From assembly GCA_964461815.1 (NCBI GenBank), contig CAYWVF010000012.1:1-64000 (forward strand): a DNA stretch of 64,000 bases, read 5' to 3'. Below the pieces are notes generated by a model that worked only from the letters and a program-made list of their open reading frames with translations, searched no databases and was not told the DNA's origin. The stretch comes from JAAZBA01 sp964461815. GTDB taxonomy: Bacteria; Bacillota; Clostridia; Oscillospirales; QAMX01. Positions 25,727 through 34,297 of this stretch are shown here, piece by piece. Every line of letters begins with the position of its first letter. The stretch's first letter is position 1. The position numbers and the translations under genes are program-made.

Positions 25727-26926
25727 TTATTGATTTATTTCCTCTCTTATTACCTCAATTGCCTTAACGAGCTGTGGATCCTCGTCTCTTGCCAGAGTTC
25801 TCAGGTTTCTGAGCTGATCTATCGTAAGCTCCACATCGTAATCCGGCACAACGCCCTCATTCTTAAGGCTTCTTCCACTGGGCAGATAGTATTCATTCAC
25901 CGACAAGCCTATAGCCGAGCCATCGGATAACGTATACATGTTCTGTGCATAGCCTTTTCCGACAGTCTGTCTTCCGATGAGCTTTACATTTTCGGTCTCT
26001 TGAAGCACTGCCGCAAAAAATTCCGCTGCGCTGTACGAGTACTCATGTACTATCACGGTAACAGGAATATCAAGCTTCTCCGCATCCGAATTCAGAGTTT
26101 CTACCTTACCGTCTCTGTCTCGTGTTTCGATTATAACACCCTCACCCATCAGCTTATCAAGCATATCAGCCATTACATGCATATAGCCGCCGGTATTCAT
26201 TCTGACATCAAATATTATTCCCTTTGCACCCGCAGCCTTCAATTCATCAAGAGCCAATGCGAACGAGTCCTGTACACCCTCACTGAAATGCTTTATCATT
26301 ATATATCCTATTTCGTCATCGAGCATCTCATACGTAAGCTCTGTATCGTGTACTACACCTCGTGTCACTGTCACATCTACAGGCTCTTCGCTCCCGTATT
26401 TATACACTGTGAGCACAACATCTGTTCCGCTTTCGCCCTTTACTCTGTTTACTGCGCCTTCGAATCCAAGCTCAAGCACATCTACTCCGTCTACTGCTAT
26501 AACAATATCTCCGTAACGCAGACCCGCTTTCATTGCAGGTGAGTCTGCGAACACCTCAATCACCTGTATATATCCACTGGCATTCGTAGCACAATTTGCG
26601 CCTATTCCGGCGTATTCCAGATTCTCCTGCTCGTTCATGTAGTCAACTTCCTCTTTCGAGTAATAATATGACCATCCATCTGGCAGTGATGACATCATAG
26701 CGTTTGCAATAGCATCGGCTGAATCCTCAGCATCGTAATCCATAATATAATAATTGTCGATATAGCTGTTTATTTCCGTAAGCTTGGCGAAAACAGCTTC
26801 CTTTTCATTTAAGGTAGTAAGTCTTTTATCAAATTGATGCCATACGGAAATATACGATACAACATATGTTGCCGCAGCTACAAGTACGATCAAAGCTGCA
26901 ATAAGTCCTGCTTGTTTTTTCTTCAT
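25727..26926 (-). CDS. S41-family C-terminal processing peptidase (CtpA/Prc type) with PDZ domain
   Basis: This membrane-anchored serine protease acts outside the cytoplasm. The 399-residue protein has a membrane anchor at about 7-27, a PDZ domain at about 110-195 (VIEVFADSPAMKAGLRYGDIV), and the S41 core. The catalytic Ser is in EYSYSAAEFF (about S299) and the general-base Lys in QTVGKGYAQ (about K324), 25 residues apart as in E. coli Prc. The family cleaves proteins near their C-termini, often regulating peptidoglycan hydrolases. Here it follows an M23 hydrolase and ftsEX, so that hydrolase is a plausible client (inference). Confidence 0.92.
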   Translation of the reverse strand: MKKKQAGLIAALIVLVAAATYVVSYISVWHQFDKRLTTLNEKEAVFAKLTEINSYIDNYYIMDYDAEDSADAIANAMMSSLPDGWSYYYSKEEVDYMNEQENLEYAGIGANCATNASGYIQVIEVFADSPAMKAGLRYGDIVIAVDGVDVLELGFEGAVNRVKGESGTDVVLTVYKYGSEEPVDVTVTRGVVHDTELTYEMLDDEIGYIMIKHFSEGVQDSFALALDELKAAGAKGIIFDVRMNTGGYMHVMADMLDKLMGEGVIIETRDRDGKVETLNSDAEKLDIPVTVIVHEYSYSAAEFFAAVLQETENVKLIGRQTVGKGYAQNMYTLSDGSAIGLSVNEYYLPSGRSLKNEGVVPDYDVELTIDQLRNLRTLARDEDPQLVKAIEVIREEINQ

Positions 26927-26985
26927 ACAAAAATATACCCTCCGTCTTTTTCACATTGACCCTCAAAAGCCTAAAATATACGGCT

Positions 26986-27022
26986 ATCCTGAGCGAAAAT
27001 AATGAATATTTCCGCTCAGGAT
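26986..27022. other. Stem-loop between the M23 and S41 genes
   Basis: ATCCTGAGCG (26986-26995) pairs perfectly with CGCTCAGGAT (27013-27022). AT-rich inner arms extend the stem. It lies 66 bases past the M23 stop. There is no minus-strand T-run, so it may be a processing or attenuation element rather than a full terminator. Confidence 0.55.
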
Positions 27023-27087
27023 GATTTTAATCCAAATACCACTATAAAATCAATATATAATTGGTAAATTTTTATTGATAAACCTAT

Positions 27088-28368
27088 TTACGGACTGACA
27101 TAGCTCAACGGATTTACATAATTGCCATTCTTCAACACACTCAGATGAAGATGATTGCCTGTAGACTGACCTGTTGAACCGACATATCCTATCACCGTAT
27201 CTGTCGTTACCTGCTGATTTTCCTTAACTGCGATCGAGGAAAAATGTGCATAAAGCGTCTGATATCCGTTTCCGTGTGAAACGATCACTCTGTTTCCGAA
27301 CACTTTATTATAGCCTACACTGACAACTGTACCGGAGGCTGCCGCATACACCTTTGTTCCCTTCGGTGCCGGAATATCGATTCCGGAATGCTGTGAATAA
27401 ACGCCCGTTATCGGATGATCTCTCATAACAAAGTATGACGAAATAGACGAATATCCCGGTATGGGCCATTTCATGCTTCCACCGCTGTAGGAACCGGATG
27501 AGCTTGATGAGCTTGAAGAATTCGATGCTGCCGCAAGCTTTGCCGCCTCAGCCTTCTTTCTTGCTTCCTCTGCCTTTCTCTTGCGTTCCTCTTCCTCGGC
27601 CTTTGCTATAGCTGCTACGATCTTGGATATCTCCTTTTCGAATTCAGCTTCCGCTTCCTTTACCGTTGCAATATCTGCCTGTGTATACTCTTCCTGCGCT
27701 TCTATCTCAGCGATGAGCTTTTCAAGCTCCTCAGTCTGAGCAGTAAGCTCCTGTTCAAGAAGCTCATATTCGGATTTGATTTCTTCCTGCTCTGTCTTGT
27801 CAAGCTCCAGACCTGTTTTCAGGTCGCTTATGTATTCTCGCGTATCCGCAAGATTTTTCATCAGCTTCTTATCATGCTCCGCAATAGCCGCAGATGCTTC
27901 AAGCTTTGCATAGACCTCTGTAAGACTTCCGGATGATAATATAAGCTCTAACGTGCTCACACTGTCATTTTCATACATAGCTCGCACTCTTGTTTTAAAC
28001 GTCTCATACTGAAGCTCTTCATCAGCTATTGCAGCTTCAAGCTCGAGATTCTTCTCATCGATCTGCGTATTGAGCTCTTCGATTATCGCAGATGCTATGT
28101 CGATCTGCTCCAATGTAGCATTGATCTGCATCTCTGTCGTAGTCTTCTGATCTATCAACGATGACTTTTCTTCACCAAGCTGCTTAAGCTCCGCCTCAAG
28201 AGATTTTCTCTCATCCGTTACGGCAGACAGCTCCTTTCTCAGCTCTGCAAGCTTCGTCTTATTACTGGCATTTGCAGCGAACAGATTGGCAACTACTCCT
28301 ATGAATACACTCAGAACCATGAGTATAGCCAATAGACCCGCAACAAATTTTACCGCATGCTTTGACAT
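27088..28368 (-). CDS. EnvC-like M23 (LytM) murein hydrolase with coiled coil
   Basis: This exported peptidoglycan endopeptidase, or hydrolase activator, has 426 residues. It has an N-terminal membrane or signal segment at about 8-30 (FVAGLLAILMVLSVFIGVVA) and a long coiled coil at about 35-275 ending in Glu/Ala/Lys-rich heptads. A polyserine linker (SNSSSSSSSSGS) leads to the LytM domain at about 300-426. Zinc-site motifs are intact: HSGIDIPAP, YAHFS and HLHLSV, so catalysis is plausible, unlike degenerate EnvC. The coiled coil is the part expected to contact FtsX. It is 33 bases downstream of ftsX, the conserved ftsE-ftsX-M23 order. Confidence 0.92.
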   Translation of the reverse strand: MSKHAVKFVAGLLAILMVLSVFIGVVANLFAANASNKTKLAELRKELSAVTDERKSLEAELKQLGEEKSSLIDQKTTTEMQINATLEQIDIASAIIEELNTQIDEKNLELEAAIADEELQYETFKTRVRAMYENDSVSTLELILSSGSLTEVYAKLEASAAIAEHDKKLMKNLADTREYISDLKTGLELDKTEQEEIKSEYELLEQELTAQTEELEKLIAEIEAQEEYTQADIATVKEAEAEFEKEISKIVAAIAKAEEEERKRKAEEARKKAEAAKLAAASNSSSSSSSSGSYSGGSMKWPIPGYSSISSYFVMRDHPITGVYSQHSGIDIPAPKGTKVYAAASGTVVSVGYNKVFGNRVIVSHGNGYQTLYAHFSSIAVKENQQVTTDTVIGYVGSTGQSTGNHLHLSVLKNGNYVNPLSYVSP

Positions 28369-28401
28369 TAAAAAATGGCGCCTCCCTAAAACACGAACTC
28401 C

Positions 28402-29289
28402 TTAGACCCTAAGGAATTTTCTGATACTTACAATACTTCCCGTAACACCGATAACGAACGCTGTCACCATGTAGGTTATAAGATATTCAAACATGTACAG
28501 CTTGAAATCTACGAGCTCTATTATCGGGAGTGTCGATACACTGCTTTGAGACAAATACCAACATATCAGGCATTGCAGTCCATAAGCTACTATTGCTGCG
28601 ATCTGACTGAGCAGTATACTTTCTATCACAAACGGCGTGCGTATAAACGCATCAGTTGCGCCGATCATTTTCATTATTCCTATTTCTTCTCTTCTGTCAA
28701 ACGTTGCAAGCTTGATCGTATTTGAAATAAGGAAAATAGATACCATACCAAGCAGCACTACGAATCCTATAGATACTGCCTGTAGTACATTTTTTACATT
28801 CAAAAGTACGTCTACCGAATCCTTTGACGATCTTACCGATGCTATTCCACGCAGTGATTCTATTGCAGAAAGCGTTTCGTCATAATCGTCTATATCCATT
28901 ACCCATACTCTGAAGCTGTGCCGCAGTGGATTATCATACTCAAGTCCGTCAAGAAGATATGCTTCATCTCCGAACTCCTCTCTCATTTCCTGCAGGCCGC
29001 GTTCCTTATCGATAAAGTCTACACCGCTGACATTCGCTACATTTCTGATCTTTGTTTCAAGCTCCGCAACAGCTTCATCCGACAATGTCTCGTCAACATA
29101 TGCTCTGATATCACTCAGATCTCCCAACGATACTATTGTCTGATTCAGGCAAAGCACCAGATATGCTACAGAACCTGTAAGTATAAGGCATGTTATTATT
29201 ACGCTTACCGATGCAAAGCTCATAAAGCCATGCGACCATACACCGCTTATACCTTCTTTTAAAAAATACGAAATATTATATCTCTTCAT
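28402..29289 (-). CDS. ftsX: FtsX permease-like division protein
   Basis: FtsX is the membrane partner of FtsE and activates a wall hydrolase through an outside loop. Four membrane helices are visible, near residues 22-45, 170-192, 220-240 and 262-285. The external domain between helix 1 and 2 (about 50-165) contains FIDKERGLQEMREEFGDEAYLL, the hydrolase-contacting region. The cytosolic EEIGIMKMIGATDAFIRTPF is the typical coupling segment. The ATG at 29289 has GGTGGG 11 bases upstream and lies within the end of ftsE, giving a 14-base overlap. Confidence 0.94.
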   Translation of the reverse strand: MKRYNISYFLKEGISGVWSHGFMSFASVSVIITCLILTGSVAYLVLCLNQTIVSLGDLSDIRAYVDETLSDEAVAELETKIRNVANVSGVDFIDKERGLQEMREEFGDEAYLLDGLEYDNPLRHSFRVWVMDIDDYDETLSAIESLRGIASVRSSKDSVDVLLNVKNVLQAVSIGFVVLLGMVSIFLISNTIKLATFDRREEIGIMKMIGATDAFIRTPFVIESILLSQIAAIVAYGLQCLICWYLSQSSVSTLPIIELVDFKLYMFEYLITYMVTAFVIGVTGSIVSIRKFLRV

Positions 29290-29965
29290 ATCTATAGTAC
29301 CCACCTGTTCTGTCGCTGACAATTAACCCACCGTCGATAGCCACAACGCGCTTATCAAACTGATCGACAAGCTCCCTCTCATGCGTAACTACGAGCACCG
29401 TCGTGCCCAGCGCATGTATTCTCTCAAGCAGCATCATTATCTCAAGTGATCTGTCCGGGTCAAGATTACCCGTAGGCTCGTCTGCAATAATGATCCTGGG
29501 GTTATTTACCAGTGCTCTTGCGATGGCTACTCTCTGCTGCTCACCGCCGGACAGCTCGTTCGGCTTTCTTCTCGCCTTGTGTGCTATTCCGACCAGATCC
29601 AGCACATAGTTTACTCTCTCTTTTATCGCCTTTTGCGATGCGCCTACAATACGCATCGCAAAAGCCACGTTTTCATACACTGTTTTTCTCTCTATAAGTC
29701 TGAAATCCTGGAACACTACACCCAGTGTACGTCTCATATATGGGACTTCGGACTGCTTCATCTTTTTTGTATCATACTCATTTACAACAACCTTGCCGGA
29801 CGTAGGACGAAGCTCTCCTGTGAGCAGCTTTACGATCGTTGATTTGCCTGAGCCGGATGGCCCGACAAGGAATACAAATTCTCCGTCATCGATCTCAAGA
29901 TCGACTCCTCGGAGCGCTCTTGTACCGGTACTGTATGCCTGGTACACATCAGTCAGCCGAATCAT
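29276..29965 (-). CDS. ftsE: FtsE ATP-binding protein
   Basis: FtsE is the ABC-type ATPase that drives FtsX conformational change. The 229-residue protein has Walker A GPSGSGKST, Q-loop VVFQDFRLI, signature LSGGEQQRVAIARAL, Walker B IIIADEPTGNLD and H-loop VLVVTHERELV. It is translated just upstream of and overlapping ftsX. It sits 34 bases after a PucR-type regulator gene, an unusual upstream neighbour. Confidence 0.95.
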   Translation of the reverse strand: MIRLTDVYQAYSTGTRALRGVDLEIDDGEFVFLVGPSGSGKSTIVKLLTGELRPTSGKVVVNEYDTKKMKQSEVPYMRRTLGVVFQDFRLIERKTVYENVAFAMRIVGASQKAIKERVNYVLDLVGIAHKARRKPNELSGGEQQRVAIARALVNNPRIIIADEPTGNLDPDRSLEIMMLLERIHALGTTVLVVTHERELVDQFDKRVVAIDGGLIVSDRTGGYYRYEEI

Positions 29966-29999
29966 TTCTTAGGTCTCTCCTTAAAGTTCAACGCCGTTG

Positions 30000-31088
30000 T
30001 CACACCTTAATGTCACGTGAATTCAAATACTTTCTGACCATCAGTGCAACCTTGAATATAATAGCATGGTCGAACTCACGAAGGTCTAATCCTGTGATCT
30101 TCTTGATCTTTTCAAGTCTATACACGAGCGTATTTCTGTGTACAAACAGCTTTCTTGAGGTCTCGGATACATTCAAGTTGTTTTCAAAGAACTTCTGTAT
30201 CGTAAAGAGTGTCTCCTGATCGAGCGCATTTATTGAGCCCTTACGGAATACCTCAGACAGGAACATTTCACACAGTGTTGTCGGGAGCTGATAAATGAGT
30301 CTGCCGACGCCAAGATTTTCAAAGCTCATTATGCTCTTCTCTGTCTCAAATACCTGACCTACCTCAATTGCAAGCTTTGCTTCCTTAAATGATGTAACTA
30401 TATCCTTCAATGCGGTTGCTACTGTACCGATACCGATAGTTGTCTTTATAAGCAGCTCTGTGTTGAGCGTATCCTCAATATTCTTTGCGATCTTCATAAG
30501 ATCCTTGAGGTCAACATTCGGCTTTACTTCCTTAACAAGTACAATATCCGTCTCGCTGATATTTATAACGAAATCACGCTGCTTGTCCGGGAACAGGCTG
30601 CTTACGATATCGATAGCAGCTGTATCGACTTTATCCGCATGCTTGATAAGGAATACTACTCTCGGCACATCCGCACCGAAGTGAAGCTCCTTGGACTTAA
30701 TATAGATATCTCCCGGCAGGATGTTGTCAAGAATAATATTCTTTATAAATGTAGCCTTATCATTCTTTTCATCGTAAAGTGTGCGAACACTTGACAGTGC
30801 GATAACAGCCATGCTGCATATCGTTTTTGCAGTCTGGTCGTCGCCCTCTACAAATACCGCATATTCGAATCTTGCGGATTTTGCCGATATCGTCTGATAT
30901 ATATACCCTCCGTGATTTACAAAATCATTTGTAAATCCCATTTCCACTGCTGCTTCTTCTCTTTCGCTGCCGATGAGGGTAAGCTCCGTACATGCGATGA
31001 CAGTACCTGTTGAATCAAGAACACCGATTATCCTATCCGTAACATCCTTCATCTGAAGGATAATTCCCTGAAAAAGCCTTCCTGTCAC
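30000..31088 (-). CDS. PucR/CdaR-type transcriptional regulator
   Basis: This 362-residue regulator has an N-terminal sensory region (about 1-130) with a diacid-recognition-like fold (IIGVLDSTGTVIACT). A GGDEF-like CdaR middle domain spans about 140-270 (IGIGTVATALKDIVTSFKEAKLAIEVG). The C-terminal PucR helix-turn-helix is at about 305-355 (FFENNLNVSETSRKLFVHRN, TLVYRLEKIKKITGLDLREF). The effector is unknown. The GTG at 31088 follows GAGGTG. The gene directly precedes ftsE and may be co-transcribed with ftsEX and the wall hydrolase, with a promoter at 31125-31154. Confidence 0.88.
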   Translation of the reverse strand: MTGRLFQGIILQMKDVTDRIIGVLDSTGTVIACTELTLIGSEREEAAVEMGFTNDFVNHGGYIYQTISAKSARFEYAVFVEGDDQTAKTICSMAVIALSSVRTLYDEKNDKATFIKNIILDNILPGDIYIKSKELHFGADVPRVVFLIKHADKVDTAAIDIVSSLFPDKQRDFVINISETDIVLVKEVKPNVDLKDLMKIAKNIEDTLNTELLIKTTIGIGTVATALKDIVTSFKEAKLAIEVGQVFETEKSIMSFENLGVGRLIYQLPTTLCEMFLSEVFRKGSINALDQETLFTIQKFFENNLNVSETSRKLFVHRNTLVYRLEKIKKITGLDLREFDHAIIFKVALMVRKYLNSRDIKV

Positions 31089-31124
31089 TAATAATACACC
31101 TCTTATCTAAAAATTTGTAACCCT

Positions 31125-31154
31125 ATTGTATTTTCTCATATACTATATTGTAAA
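31125..31154 (-). promoter_or_regulatory. Promoter of the PucR-ftsEX unit
   Basis: Minus-strand TTTACA (31149-31154) and TACAAT (31125-31130) are separated by 18 bases. The surrounding stretch 31155-31364 is AT-rich with T-tracts and shows no gene. It separates this divergent unit from the plus-strand promoter at 31365. Confidence 0.65.
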
Positions 31155-31364
31155 CGATTTTTTCCTATTTTTCAATATATTTTTCTGTTTTTAACTATTT
31201 TTTTCGTTTCGGATATCTTTATTGTGTGAAATGTGCTTTTTTTGATTTTTTCAGCTAATTTTTTAGTAGTTTTTGACGTATTTCTGTTTTTTGATCACAA
31301 TGTTCACTTAAATTTTACAAATATTTATCGTACTTTTAGTCATACTAAAAAATCTTTGTAGTCA

Positions 31365-31393
31365 TTGACATTATAAGTTAGACAAGTTATAAT
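31365..31393 (+). promoter_or_regulatory. Promoter of the ThyX-like/DUF4838 unit
   Basis: TTGACA (31365-31370), a 17-base spacer and TATAAT (31388-31393) make a perfect sigma-A promoter. The predicted transcript start, near 31400, falls on the ribosome site TGAGGTGAT (31398-31406), so the leader would be only about 10 bases. Confidence 0.85.
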
Positions 31394-31410
31394 AAACTGA
31401 GGTGATCTTA

Positions 31411-32025
31411 ATGCTTACAACATCCAATTCAAGTGTAATGAATCTCGAAAACGCTCTGCGCGGAATGAGAAATCCGATGAGCAGCTGGAACAAATCAGAC
31501 AGCCATTATGAGGACGGCTTATATGTACTTGGTCCTGAGGATCTCAGGCTTGCAAAGCAGCTCTGTTCGTCCGGACGTGACCACAGAAAATTTATCCGCC
31601 AGATAATGGTATGTGTTGATATAGAAGCTCCCATTTACTGGTGGAAGGAATTTGATACATACAAGGTCGGCACGGTGGCGAACTCCACTTCGACTATGCA
31701 CAAGATACACAGTCGTCCGTTCGCGCCAGATCAGTTCAGCTTTGATAATCTTACACCAAGATCCGAAAAGTTTTCTCTTGAGCTTATTACTTATCTTGAA
31801 GAGCTCAGGGTCGAATATAATAAGACAAAGGACAAAGCTATATGGCTTGATATCATAAAGCTTCTTCCGTCGAGCTACAATCAGCTCCGAACAGTTACTC
31901 TCAACTACGAAGTACTAAATAACATTTATCACGCCAGAAAGAACCACAAGCTCGCCGAATGGCATACATTCTGTGATTATATCCGTTCTTTGCCATACTC
32001 TTCCGAAATGATCACACTGGAGTAA
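31411..32025 (+). CDS. Probable ThyX-fold protein of unknown activity
   Basis: I recognise this 204-residue protein as one of a family found in clostridia and their phages that resembles flavin-dependent thymidylate synthase in its core. The stretch LRLAKQLCSSGRDHRKFIRQ (residues 45-64), then EAPIYWWKEFDTYKVG and VANSTSTMHKI (89-99), occupies the place of the ThyX substrate-binding helix and its RHR motif. The RHR triad itself is not present, so thymidylate synthesis is doubtful. No signal peptide is present. The ATG at 31411 follows GAGGTGAT. It is followed 56 bases later by a DUF4838 gene, probably in the same transcript. The family assignment is from pattern memory and needs a profile search. 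Confidence 0.55.
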   Translation: MLTTSNSSVMNLENALRGMRNPMSSWNKSDSHYEDGLYVLGPEDLRLAKQLCSSGRDHRKFIRQIMVCVDIEAPIYWWKEFDTYKVGTVANSTSTMHKIHSRPFAPDQFSFDNLTPRSEKFSLELITYLEELRVEYNKTKDKAIWLDIIKLLPSSYNQLRTVTLNYEVLNNIYHARKNHKLAEWHTFCDYIRSLPYSSEMITLE

Positions 32026-32081
32026 TACGAAAATATGTTCTGTGCTTTAAGCTTCAATTCTATATATAAGGAGAAAATATC

Positions 32082-34046
32082 ATGTTTACGATCAACAAGT
32101 GTGCTTCCCACTCTGCTATCGATTTTGCCGGTGAAGAGCTAAAAAAGTATCTTCGCATGATGATGCCCGAATGCGGCGACATAAAGATAAGCTATGCTCC
32201 CGATGCAAAAGATGGATTCAGACTCGGTCTTATGCAGGATTTTGGTTTTGACATATCAGACGCAGAGGATCCGGAGCTTGATGATATTTTATATATTGAC
32301 TGTGATACAAACGGTGGTATTATTGCAGGTGATAATCCTCGTTCCGTGCTACTTGCTGTGTATGAATATCTCAGACAAAACGGTTGCCGCTGGCTCATGC
32401 CCGGTGTTGACGGCGAGTATATCCCCATGAAGGATATCGTTCCAGTAAAGTATCGCTTTAAGCCATCATGCCGCTACAGAGGACAGTGCAATGAGGGTGC
32501 TGAATTTCAAGGTGATATGCTCGAAACTATAGATTTCACACCAAAGGTCGGCATGAATGTATATATGATCGAGTTTAAGATCCCTGTCGGCTACTACAGA
32601 TTCTACTACAATCATTCAAAAAACGAAGAAAATCGTAAACCCGAGCCGGTTTCCAATAGCACTATCCTCCAATGGAAGCGTCAGTGCGAGGCTGAAATAG
32701 CAAAACGAGGTCTTCAATTCCATGATATAGGTCATGGCTTCACTATGGATCCCTTCGGTGTTGACAGCTCCTGGAGAGGCAGTGATAACATCGACTATGA
32801 TTCTCTGCTTACCGATGAGCAACGTTCTGTTATTGCCGAGATCAACGGTGAGCGTAAGCTGTTCAACGGCACTCCCAACTGGACAAACTTCTGCATGTCA
32901 AACGCTGCTGCAAGAAAAAAGGTTGCGGAATATATTGCAAACTATGCCGAAAATCATTCTAACATCGATTATCTCCATGTATGGCTCGCTGACGGTACAA
33001 ACAATCATTGCGAATGTGCGGAATGTCAAAAGAAGACCCCGTCCGATTTCTACATGATGCTCATGAATGATATCGATGAAGCTTTGACTGCCAAGGATCT
33101 TAATACACGCATCGTATTTATTGTCTACGTTGATACAAAATGGGCTCCTCTTGAGGAAACCATCAAGAATCCCGAAAGATTCACCATGCTGTTTGCTCCT
33201 ATCCACAGAAGCTACGCTTACTCAATGCCTAAAAAGGATACCGAGTTCAAAACAAGACCATACGTAAGGAATAAAAACATATTCCCGAAGGATCTGGCTG
33301 AAAGCTTCGCCTACTACAACGAATGGAGAAAATCATGGAAAGGTGCTGCCATGTCATATGAGTACCACTTCTGGCGTCATCAATGCTGTGATATTTCAGG
33401 TCTTGAAACTGCAAAGCGTGTACACGATGATGTTAGGCTCTATAAAGAGCATGATGTAAACGGAGTTATTGAGGATGGCTCTCAGAGATCATTCTTCCCC
33501 AACGGCTTTGCATTCTATACCTATGCACGAACACTTTTTGATACGAGTCTCTCCTATGATGAGCTGTTGGAGGATTATTTCCATACTGCCTATGGTGATG
33601 ATTGGAAGCTGTTTGTCGATTATCTCAGAAAGCTCTATAATGCGCTTCCGTTCAACATCTTCTCAAGAGATGAAGCAGAGCATAATGAGCATGTTTATTA
33701 CTCACCCGAATGGGCTGAAAAGATCGGCAAAATAAGAGATATAACAGCCGAAGGCCGAAAGCTGATCGATGCCCACTACAACTCGGAGATCCGCCTGCAA
33801 ACCGTTTCTGTACGTCTTCTTGAAAAGCATGCTGAGTTCTGTGATCTTGTCAGTGATTTTATGGTTGCAAAGTGTCTCGGAAAAGACAAGCTTGCATTTG
33901 AGCTCTATGATAAAGCACGCATCGCATTTGGTAAATACGAGGTTGAGATTGAGAAATACTATGACCACTTTCTCTATTTCAATGAGTATGATCGTGCAAT
34001 GCATGCAAAAGCATATATTCCTACCGGCATTGGTTTTGATCTTTAA
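32082..34046 (+). CDS. DUF4838 (glycosidase-like) protein, cytosolic
   Basis: The 654-residue protein begins with an alpha-glucuronidase-like N-terminal domain (about 1-110: FAGEELKKYLRMMMPECGD, IAGDNPRSVLLAVYEYLRQNGCRWLMPG). A TIM-barrel-type DUF4838 region follows (about 130-500). Candidate catalytic-site segments are VWLADGTNNHCECAECQK, with a CxC..C cluster, and IVFIVYVDTKWAPLEET. DUF4838 proteins are often encoded in polysaccharide loci and are thought to be glycoside hydrolases without a proven substrate. There is no signal peptide, so it would act on imported oligosaccharides. A strong AAGGAG site lies before the ATG, and a strong terminator follows. Confidence 0.8.
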   Translation: MFTINKCASHSAIDFAGEELKKYLRMMMPECGDIKISYAPDAKDGFRLGLMQDFGFDISDAEDPELDDILYIDCDTNGGIIAGDNPRSVLLAVYEYLRQNGCRWLMPGVDGEYIPMKDIVPVKYRFKPSCRYRGQCNEGAEFQGDMLETIDFTPKVGMNVYMIEFKIPVGYYRFYYNHSKNEENRKPEPVSNSTILQWKRQCEAEIAKRGLQFHDIGHGFTMDPFGVDSSWRGSDNIDYDSLLTDEQRSVIAEINGERKLFNGTPNWTNFCMSNAAARKKVAEYIANYAENHSNIDYLHVWLADGTNNHCECAECQKKTPSDFYMMLMNDIDEALTAKDLNTRIVFIVYVDTKWAPLEETIKNPERFTMLFAPIHRSYAYSMPKKDTEFKTRPYVRNKNIFPKDLAESFAYYNEWRKSWKGAAMSYEYHFWRHQCCDISGLETAKRVHDDVRLYKEHDVNGVIEDGSQRSFFPNGFAFYTYARTLFDTSLSYDELLEDYFHTAYGDDWKLFVDYLRKLYNALPFNIFSRDEAEHNEHVYYSPEWAEKIGKIRDITAEGRKLIDAHYNSEIRLQTVSVRLLEKHAEFCDLVSDFMVAKCLGKDKLAFELYDKARIAFGKYEVEIEKYYDHFLYFNEYDRAMHAKAYIPTGIGFDL

Positions 34047-34056
34047 TATTAAAGCA

Positions 34057-34098
34057 GGTAAGCTATCGGTATCTTATCACCGATAGCTTACCTTTTTT
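34057..34098 (+). terminator. Terminator of the DUF4838 unit
   Basis: GGTAAGCTATCGGT and ACCGATAGCTTACC form a 14-bp perfect stem with a short loop, followed by six T. It closes the plus-strand unit. The stretch 34099-34245 has only a weak GTTAGAA/TTCTAAC repeat and no gene. Confidence 0.92.
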
Positions 34099-34244
34099 AT
34101 TCAACGTTAGAATCACATCGGTTCACTTTGGAACGTTTCTAACAGCGTTGACTTTCTCTTTATTATAGAATCGATCCTCAACCGCTCCGAAATATTCAAA
34201 TACCGGCTATTTTACCATAGTGATCCACGAGTTTAAGCAGTAAA

Positions 34245-34279
34245 AAAGCCATTCCGAATAAAGTTCGGAATGGCTTTTA
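34245..34279 (-). terminator. msmX terminator
   Basis: GCCATTCCGAA/TTCGGAATGGC is a perfect stem with T/A tracts on both sides. On the minus strand it ends in a run of six U, 19 bases after the msmX stop. Confidence 0.9.
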
Positions 34280-34297
34280 TTAAACATTTTAAAGCAA

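Noticed and set aside
31411..32025. Functional thymidylate synthase ThyX
   Set aside because: The RHR motif needed for dUMP binding is absent, so only a fold-level resemblance is claimed.
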